Below, piece by piece: positions 7,201 to 11,695 of a DNA stretch of 11,695 nt. Under the pieces are notes generated by a model that saw only the letters and a list, made by a program, of their open reading frames with translations, had not been told where the DNA came from and made no database searches. The stretch spans positions 1 to 11,695 of the forward strand of contig JAJFGM010000615.1 in assembly GCA_021776145.1 (NCBI GenBank), written 5' to 3'. The DNA is from Kiloniellaceae bacterium (GTDB lineage: Bacteria > Pseudomonadota > Alphaproteobacteria > Kiloniellales > Kiloniellaceae). The position numbers and the translations under genes are program-made. Positions within the stretch are counted from its first letter, which is position 1; the number at the start of each line of letters is the position of its first letter.

Positions 7201-8352
7201 GTGCAGGCGCGATCGCAGAGCGTCGAACAGCGTCGCCAGGACCGATTCCTCGGGTTTCGAATTTCGCCGATCACTCGCCGCAGACTCCAAAACTTCACGG
7301 CAAACAAGCGCGGGTTCTGGTCCCTGTGGGTCTTTCTCGCCATTTTCGTGGCGTCGCTCTTTGCCGAATTCATAGCCAACGACAAGCCGCTGCTCATCCG
7401 CTACGACGGCAATTTCTATATGCCGATACTGAAGTTCTATCCCGAGACCGCTTTTGGGGGCGAATTCGAGACGGCCGCCGATTATACCGACCCCTTCGTA
7501 CAGGATCTGATCGACGAAAAAGGCTGGGCGATCTGGCCGCCTGTGCCCTTTTCCTTTCAGACCATAAACTATGACCTCGAAGTGCCGGCGCCATCACCGC
7601 CTTCGGAGCACAATTGGCTTGGCACCGACGACCAGGGCCGCGACGTGGTGGCGCGGCTGGTTTACGGCTTCCGCGTGTCGGTGCTCTTCGGTTTGATCCT
7701 GACCTTGCTGTCGTCGGTGATCGGGGTGGCGGCGGGCGCGGTGCAGGGTTTCTTCGGCGGCCTTACCGATCTCCTGTTCCAGCGCGTCATTGAGATATGG
7801 TCGGGCATGCCGACGCTTTATCTGCTGATCATCATGGCCAGTGTCATCGTGCCGGGTTTTTTCTCGCTGCTGTTCCTGATGCTGTTGTTTTCCTGGATGG
7901 CGCTGGTCGGCGTGGTGCGAGCAGAGTTCCTGCGGGCGCGCAATCTCGATTATGTACGCGCCGCGCGCGCCCTCGGCGCTGGCAACCTGACAATTATGGT
8001 CCGTCACATGCTGCCAAACGCCATGGTGGCGACCTTGACGTTTCTGCCCTTCGTCTTGACTGGTGCCGTCACGACCCTGACCAGCCTGGACTTCCTCGGC
8101 CTTGGTCTGCCGCCCGGCTCGGCTTCCTTGGGCGAGTTGCTGCGCCAGGGCAAGGCCAATCTCGAGGCGCCCTGGCTCGGCTTGACCGGGTTTTTCGCCC
8201 TCGCGGTGATGCTCAGCCTGTTGGTTTTCATCGGTGAGGCCGTGCGCGACGCCTTCGATCCCCGCAAGCTTTTCGTCGGCGAGCCGCCGCCCGAATCGGC
8301 GGTGGCCGATGCACTGCCCGACAGCGAGAAGCAGGGAGAGCCCAGCAAGTGA
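7201..8352 (+). CDS. yejE: YejE-type ABC transporter permease
   Basis: This is the second inner-membrane permease of the importer, 383 aa. The N-terminal OppC_N-like region (about 25-60) contains a membrane helix near 38-58 and the family sequence FIANDKPLLIRYDG (57-70). A periplasmic segment ends in NWLGTDDQGRDVVARLVYG (138-156). The BPD_transp_1 domain has helices near 159-183, 203-230, 275-297 and 330-348, with the EAA loop around 251-275 (YVRAARALGAGNL...HMLPNAM). It is longer than E. coli YejE (about 341 aa) because of a longer N-terminus and an acidic, Pro-rich tail after DPRKLFVG (about 360-383). The GTG start at 7201 is preceded by GGGAGGT (7188-7194), inside the end of yejB. The gap to yejB is 2 nt. 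Confidence 0.95.
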   Translation: MQARSQSVEQRRQDRFLGFRISPITRRRLQNFTANKRGFWSLWVFLAIFVASLFAEFIANDKPLLIRYDGNFYMPILKFYPETAFGGEFETAADYTDPFVQDLIDEKGWAIWPPVPFSFQTINYDLEVPAPSPPSEHNWLGTDDQGRDVVARLVYGFRVSVLFGLILTLLSSVIGVAAGAVQGFFGGLTDLLFQRVIEIWSGMPTLYLLIIMASVIVPGFFSLLFLMLLFSWMALVGVVRAEFLRARNLDYVRAARALGAGNLTIMVRHMLPNAMVATLTFLPFVLTGAVTTLTSLDFLGLGLPPGSASLGELLRQGKANLEAPWLGLTGFFALAVMLSLLVFIGEAVRDAFDPRKLFVGEPPPESAVADALPDSEKQGEPSK

Positions 8353-9977
8353 CGGCCCTGCTCGAAGTTCGCAAGCTCGATGTCACCTTCCGCATGCAGG
8401 GCGGCGCCGTCGAGGCGGTCAAGGAGGTCACCTTCAACCTCGGCAAGGGCGAGACGGTGGCCCTGGTCGGCGAAAGCGGATCGGGCAAGTCCGTCAGCGC
8501 CCTGTCGGTGCTGCAGTTGTTGCCTTATCCCCTGGCCCGGCACGGCCCGGAAAGCTCGATCAAGTTCAAGGGCGAGGAACTGATCGGTGCGCCGCCGGAC
8601 CGCTTGCGCGCGGTCCGCGGCGACGAGATCTCGATGATCTTTCAAGAGCCGATGACCTCGCTCAATCCGCTGCATACCGTCGAAAAACAGATCAACGAAA
8701 CCCTGATTCTGCACAAGGGCATGGGCCCGCAGGCGGCGCGCAAACGCACGTTGGAATTGATGAAACTGGTCGGGATCCGCGACGCGGCCAAGCGCCTCGG
8801 CGCCTATCCGCACGAGCTCTCGGGCGGCCAGCGGCAACGCGTCATGATCGCCATGGCTCTGGCCAACGAACCCGACTTGCTGATCGCCGACGAGCCGACT
8901 ACGGCACTGGACGTCACCATTCAGGCGCAGATCCTGCAGTTGCTCAAGGACCTGCAGCGCGAGCTCGGTATGTCGATGCTGTTGATCACCCATGACCTGG
9001 GCATTGTGCGCAAGATGGCCGACCATGTCTGCGTCATGACACAGGGGCGCATTGTCGAGCAGAATACGCCGGACGCCATCTTCACCAGCCCACAGCATCC
9101 CTATACGAAACGGCTTCTCGCGGCCGAGCCTTCGGGCGGCCCGCTGGTCGCCGCTCACGATGCCCCGATGGTCATGCAAGGCGACGACATCAAGGTCCAT
9201 TTTCCCATCAAGAAGGGCCTGCTCAGGCGCGCGGTCGACTACGTGCGCGCGGTCGACGGCGTCTCGGTTGCGGTGCGCGAAGGCCACACCGTCGGTGTCG
9301 TCGGCGAAAGCGGCTCGGGCAAGACGACACTTGGTCTGGCGCTGCTGCGCCTGATCTCTTCCAAGGGCGCGATCGCCTTCGAGGGCCAGGATATCAGCGG
9401 CCTGGCATCGCGCGACCTCAGGCCCTTGCGGCGTGAAATGCAGGTCGTCTTCCAGGATCCTTTCGGCTCTCTCTCGCCGCGCATGTCGATCGCGCAGATC
9501 GTCGCCGAAGGTCTGAAAATTCACGACCTCGGTGGCAGCGCGCAAGAGCGCGAGGCGCTGATCATCGAAGCCTTGAAGGAAGTCGGCCTCGACCCGGAGA
9601 CGCGACACCGCTATCCGCACGAGTTCTCGGGCGGCCAACGTCAGCGCGTCGCCATTGCCCGCGCCATGGTTCTCAAGCCCCGCTTCCTGGTGCTTGACGA
9701 GCCGACCTCGGCCCTAGACATGTCGGTGCAGGCGCAGATCGTCGACTTGTTGCGTGATCTGCAGGAGCGTCACAATCTGGCTTACATGTTCATCAGCCAC
9801 GACCTCAGAGTCGTACGCGCCCTGGCCGACGAGGTGATCGTGCAGCGCGCCGGACAGGTTGTCGAACGCGGCTCGGCGCAGCAGATCTTCGAGGCTCCCC
9901 GCGATCTCTATACCCAGGCCTTGATCAAGGCCGCCTTCGATCTCGAGGCGGTCGAAATCGGTGGCCTCACCAGCTAG
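8349..9977 (+). CDS. yejF: YejF-type double ABC transporter ATP-binding protein
   Basis: This is the cytoplasmic ATPase that powers the YejABEF importer, 542 aa, with two fused ABC domains. Domain 1: Walker A GESGSGKS (41-48), Q-loop Gln99, signature LSGGQRQR (157-164), Walker B LLIADE (177-182), H-loop His215, then the oligopeptide-transporter tail motif HPYTKRLLAAEP (250-261). Domain 2: Walker A GESGSGKT (319-326), Q-loop Gln369, signature FSGGQRQR (426-433), Walker B FLVLDE (446-451), His484. All catalytic motifs are intact in both halves. The GTG start at 8349 overlaps the yejE stop codon by 4 nt (GTGA), with GGGAGAG at 8335-8341, indicating translational coupling. One double-ATPase gene replaces the two separate genes of Opp/Dpp systems. 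Confidence 0.95.
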   Translation: MTALLEVRKLDVTFRMQGGAVEAVKEVTFNLGKGETVALVGESGSGKSVSALSVLQLLPYPLARHGPESSIKFKGEELIGAPPDRLRAVRGDEISMIFQEPMTSLNPLHTVEKQINETLILHKGMGPQAARKRTLELMKLVGIRDAAKRLGAYPHELSGGQRQRVMIAMALANEPDLLIADEPTTALDVTIQAQILQLLKDLQRELGMSMLLITHDLGIVRKMADHVCVMTQGRIVEQNTPDAIFTSPQHPYTKRLLAAEPSGGPLVAAHDAPMVMQGDDIKVHFPIKKGLLRRAVDYVRAVDGVSVAVREGHTVGVVGESGSGKTTLGLALLRLISSKGAIAFEGQDISGLASRDLRPLRREMQVVFQDPFGSLSPRMSIAQIVAEGLKIHDLGGSAQEREALIIEALKEVGLDPETRHRYPHEFSGGQRQRVAIARAMVLKPRFLVLDEPTSALDMSVQAQIVDLLRDLQERHNLAYMFISHDLRVVRALADEVIVQRAGQVVERGSAQQIFEAPRDLYTQALIKAAFDLEAVEIGGLTS

Positions 9978-9987
9978 GGCGGCCGTC

Positions 9988-10014
9988 GCAATCGATTGCC
10001 CATGCAGGCATGGG
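9988..10014. promoter_or_regulatory. Two back-to-back palindromes in the yejF-ghrA gap
   Basis: GCAATCGATTGC (9988-9999) is a perfect 12-bp palindrome. It is followed, sharing one base, by CCCATGC-AG-GCATGGG (9999-10014), a 7-bp stem with a 2-nt centre. Both fall in the 63-nt gap between yejF and ghrA. They could be a regulator-binding site for ghrA, an RNA stem separating it from the yej transcript, or chance. No T tract follows, so a simple terminator is unlikely. Confidence 0.4.
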
Positions 10015-10040
10015 ATTCCACTGGAAGGACCCGCACTCTA

Positions 10041-10970
10041 TTGAATATTCTCATCAAATCCGATATCGATCGCGGCGACGCTTGGGATACCTTTTTCGCG
10101 AAATATAAGCCGGACCTTTCGGTACAAATTTGGCCCCATGACGGTCCGCCGGAAGACATCGACTATGCCCTGGTGTGGGAGCCGCCGGCTGGAGAGCTTA
10201 AGAGGTATCCCAATCTGAAGGCAATTTTTTCCATAGGTGCCGGGATCGAGCATTTGTTCTCCGACCCGGAGTTGCCGCCGCATTTGCCGGTCGTGCGCAT
10301 GGTCGAGCCCGGCCTGACCAACGGAATGTCTGAATATGTCGTGCTGTCGGTGCTCTACCACCACCGTTTCATGCTCGACTATCGCCGCCGCATGCGGGAG
10401 CGCCAGTGGGGCGAGATCCAGCAGGTTGCGGCGTCGGCTCGCACTGTCGGAATTCTTGGTCTCGGCGCCCTCGGCCGCGCCGCGGCGCAAAAACTGGCGC
10501 CTTTCGGCTTCCAATTGGCCGGCTGGAGCCGCAGCCCCAAAGACCTTCCCGGGGTCGAGTCCTTCCATGGCGAGGGACAGCTCGAAGCCTTTCTCGGACG
10601 CAGCGATATCCTGGTCTGCCTGCTGCCTCTCACCGCCCGGACCGAGGGCATCCTGAATGCCGCCACCCTTGCCTTGTTGCCGCGTGGAGCGGCCGTCATC
10701 AACGTTGCCCGCGGCCGCCACATTGTCGAGGCGGACCTGCTGGCGGCTCTCGACAGCGGACAGGTCGGGGGCGCCAGTCTCGACGTGTTTCAACAGGAGC
10801 CGCTGCCGGTCGACAGCCCGATGTGGGACCATCCGCGCATTCTCGTGACTCCGCATGCAGCCAGTATGCCAATAACAGACACAGCGGTCCAATATATCGT
10901 CGAAAATATAGAGTGCTTCGAGTCCGGGCAAACACTGCGCAACCTGGTAGACTTCGACCGCGGCTATTGA
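10041..10970 (+). CDS. ghrA: Glyoxylate/hydroxypyruvate reductase A (D-2-hydroxyacid dehydrogenase family)
   Basis: This is an NAD(P)H-dependent reductase of the D-isomer 2-hydroxyacid dehydrogenase family, likely reducing glyoxylate to glycolate and hydroxypyruvate to D-glycerate in the cytoplasm. From the TTG at 10041 it is 309 aa, close to E. coli GhrA (312). The catalytic domain contains DYALVWEPPAGEL and the SIGAGIEHL loop (about 64-72). The nucleotide-binding domain has GILGLGALG (137-145). Catalytic residues are Arg224 in NVARGRHIVE, Glu253 in FQQEPLP and His272 in TPHAAS. The C-terminus DFDRGY resembles GhrA. The TTG start fits the family N-terminus (NILIKSD) and has GGAAGGA (10023-10029) upstream. 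An ATG at 10002 and a TTG at 9996 lie within palindromes without a ribosome binding site. It may be co-transcribed with yejF, though no functional link is evident. Confidence 0.9.
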   Translation: MNILIKSDIDRGDAWDTFFAKYKPDLSVQIWPHDGPPEDIDYALVWEPPAGELKRYPNLKAIFSIGAGIEHLFSDPELPPHLPVVRMVEPGLTNGMSEYVVLSVLYHHRFMLDYRRRMRERQWGEIQQVAASARTVGILGLGALGRAAAQKLAPFGFQLAGWSRSPKDLPGVESFHGEGQLEAFLGRSDILVCLLPLTARTEGILNAATLALLPRGAAVINVARGRHIVEADLLAALDSGQVGGASLDVFQQEPLPVDSPMWDHPRILVTPHAASMPITDTAVQYIVENIECFESGQTLRNLVDFDRGY

Positions 10971-10971
10971 G

Positions 10972-10991
10972 TGTCGCCGATGGCGGCGACA
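10972..10991. terminator. Possible bidirectional hairpin between convergent ghrA and marR
   Basis: TGTCGCC (10972-10978) pairs with GGCGACA (10985-10991) around a 6-nt loop. It fills most of the 29-nt space between the convergent stop codons of ghrA and the MarR-family gene. Position and symmetry suit a shared terminator, but no T tract follows on either strand, so the call is tentative. Confidence 0.35.
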
Positions 10992-10999
10992 GCCGGGGA

Positions 11000-11344
11000 T
11001 CACGGGCTCAGGTTTTTGGTCGCCTCCGTGATGCTGTCGGCGAAATCTATGAGGAAAACCGAACCCTTGACAGTGCGCTGTACGAGCACCGACCGGCGGT
11101 CCGCCGCGTCGGTCTTGCGGCGCAGGTAGTCGAGTTGCTGCAGCTTATCGAGGGCGCGGGTGACAGCCGGTTTCGACATTTTCAAGTCGGCCGCGAGGCC
11201 GCGCACGGTGTGGGGCGGATCGGTCATGTAGGCCTGCAACAGCAGGGCGAACTGCCGCGCCGTCAGGTCCGGCAGCTGGCGCCGCAGGGCCGAGACCATA
11301 ACCCGCCGCCATAACTCAAGCGACTGATTGGAGGTGAGGTTCAT
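11000..11344 (-). CDS. Short MarR-family transcriptional regulator
   Basis: This is a winged helix-turn-helix DNA-binding protein of 114 aa, shorter than typical MarR proteins (about 140-150), mainly through reduced terminal dimerisation helices. An N-terminal helix includes LTARQFALLLQAYM (27-40). The HTH follows as TVRGLAADLKMSKPAVTRAL (46-65), with the recognition helix around 56-70. The wing carries the family-typical DRRS (82-85) within KTDAADRRSVLVQRTVKG. The ATG at 11344 has a weak GGCGAG upstream. The frame stays open for about 33 codons before it but offers no ATG, GTG or TTG. It converges on ghrA and lies downstream of a universal stress gene on the same strand. Targets and ligand are unknown; an inverted repeat at 11375-11396 may be its own operator. 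Confidence 0.82.
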   Translation of the reverse strand: MNLTSNQSLELWRRVMVSALRRQLPDLTARQFALLLQAYMTDPPHTVRGLAADLKMSKPAVTRALDKLQQLDYLRRKTDAADRRSVLVQRTVKGSVFLIDFADSITEATKNLSP

Positions 11345-11374
11345 GCTGGGCTCGCCGGATCGTTCCCATTCAAT

Positions 11375-11396
11375 TTCGTTCCGCCAGGGAAACGAA
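11375..11396. promoter_or_regulatory. Inverted repeat upstream of the MarR-family gene (possible operator)
   Basis: TTCGTT (11375-11380) and AACGAA (11391-11396) form a perfect 6-bp inverted repeat with a 10-nt spacer. It lies 31-52 nt upstream of the regulator's ATG on the minus strand, where autoregulating MarR proteins usually bind. Assignment as an operator is inference. Confidence 0.3.
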
Positions 11397-11522
11397 GTCT
11401 GCCCGAGTTGCGCCCGCCGCGCCAGCCCATATACAGGCGGTCAGTGCGGCTTTCCGCAGTCCGTTGGAGCGCTGCGGGCAAGCCCAACCAAAGCCAGGCT
11501 GATGCGGTGCCAGAGCCGCAAG

Positions 11523-11534
11523 AGCCGGCCGGCT
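11523..11534. repeat. Perfect 12-bp palindrome at the 3' end of the usp gene
   Basis: AGCCGGCCGGCT (11523-11534) is a perfect palindrome overlapping the stop codon of the UspA-family gene. It could form part of a transcription-end stem for the minus-strand transcript, but there is no spacer loop or following T tract. Short GC palindromes like this also arise by chance in such DNA. Confidence 0.3.
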
Positions 11535-11695
11535 ATTTCACCGTCACGCAGGTGCACTTCGACAGCGAAGTTACCTTGTGCGATACCGAACCCAAAAACA
11601 GGCCCCCGATGTCGCCGTGGCCACGGCTACCGAGAACGATGCAGTCGGCGCCGGAGCGTTCGGCAAAGTTTACGATTGTCCTGGCCGGTTGTCCG
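11533..11695 (-). CDS. Universal stress protein, UspA family (C-terminal part, cut by window edge)
   Basis: Reading the minus strand from 11694 gives 53 residues ending in a TAG stop at 11533-11535. The visible part contains IVNFAERSGADCIVLGSRGH followed by GDIGGLFLGSVSHKV and ends SKCTCVTVK. The sequence follows the G-2x-G-9x-G-(S/T) ATP-binding signature of the Usp domain exactly (Gly-Ser-Arg-Gly, nine residues, Gly-Ser). This is the last alpha/beta unit of a Usp domain, so the start and most of the protein lie beyond the right edge. Usp proteins bind ATP and act in stress tolerance in the cytoplasm. Whether it is a single or tandem Usp protein cannot be seen. The MarR-family gene follows 188 nt downstream on the same strand. 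Confidence 0.85.
   Translation of the reverse strand, partial: GQPARTIVNFAERSGADCIVLGSRGHGDIGGLFLGSVSHKVTSLSKCTCVTVK

Noticed and set aside
8004..9638. A 544-codon open frame on the minus strand opposite yejE and yejF
   Set aside because: It mirrors intact, motif-complete yejF coding sequence. Its translation is rich in Arg, His, Asp and Gln with no recognisable domain, as expected for the antisense of GC-rich genes.
11454..11477. CCGCAG/CTGCGG stem in the usp-marR gap as a terminator
   Set aside because: It is a 6-bp stem with a 12-nt loop and no T tract on the minus strand. Such pairs are common by chance at this GC content.
11343..11505. A short plus-strand open frame in the marR-usp gap
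   Set aside because: It is about 54 codons, has no ribosome binding site or recognisable feature, and overlaps the probable control region of the MarR-family gene.

Overview
The window reads as ordinary chromosomal DNA from a GC-rich Gram-negative bacterium, most likely an alphaproteobacterium of the Rhodospirillales type. This is an inference from protein character and gene order, since no marker gene such as rRNA is present. A CMP-Kdo synthetase implies a lipopolysaccharide outer membrane. The membrane-anchored cytochrome c, the kdsB-pheA pair diverging from it, and the IMPase-type histidinol-phosphatase are all familiar from alphaproteobacteria.

Layout. 91-261 (+): a 56-residue hypothetical protein. 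257-552: a non-coding element bounded by 29-bp imperfect terminal inverted repeats and filled with nested stem-loops, resembling an ERIC or MITE-type repeat. 615-2290 (-): kdsB then pheA, an apparent two-gene operon. 2291-2546: a divergent promoter region. 2547-3092 (+): a membrane-anchored class I cytochrome c (cycM type). 3173-3967 (+): hisN, with a TTG start. 4178-9977 (+): a complete yejABEF peptide-import operon (binding protein, two permeases, double ATPase). 10041-10970 (+): a GhrA-type glyoxylate/hydroxypyruvate reductase. 11000-11344 (-): a short MarR-family regulator, convergent with ghrA. 11533-11695 (-): the C-terminal part of a UspA-family stress protein, cut by the window edge.

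How the genes relate. kdsB and pheA are co-oriented housekeeping genes (lipopolysaccharide and phenylalanine synthesis). The cytochrome gene diverges from them and is followed by hisN. The yej genes are tightly coupled (2-nt gap yejB-yejE, 4-nt overlap yejE-yejF) and encode one ABC importer of the microcin C/peptide family. A hairpin sits between the binding-protein gene and the first permease. ghrA follows yejF after 63 nt that contain two back-to-back palindromes, so it may be co-transcribed or separately controlled.

No new defence, mobile or biosynthetic system is visible. The most notable unexplained structure is the palindromic element at 257-552. Secondary points are the paired palindromes before ghrA, the yejA-yejB hairpin and a dyad in front of marR.
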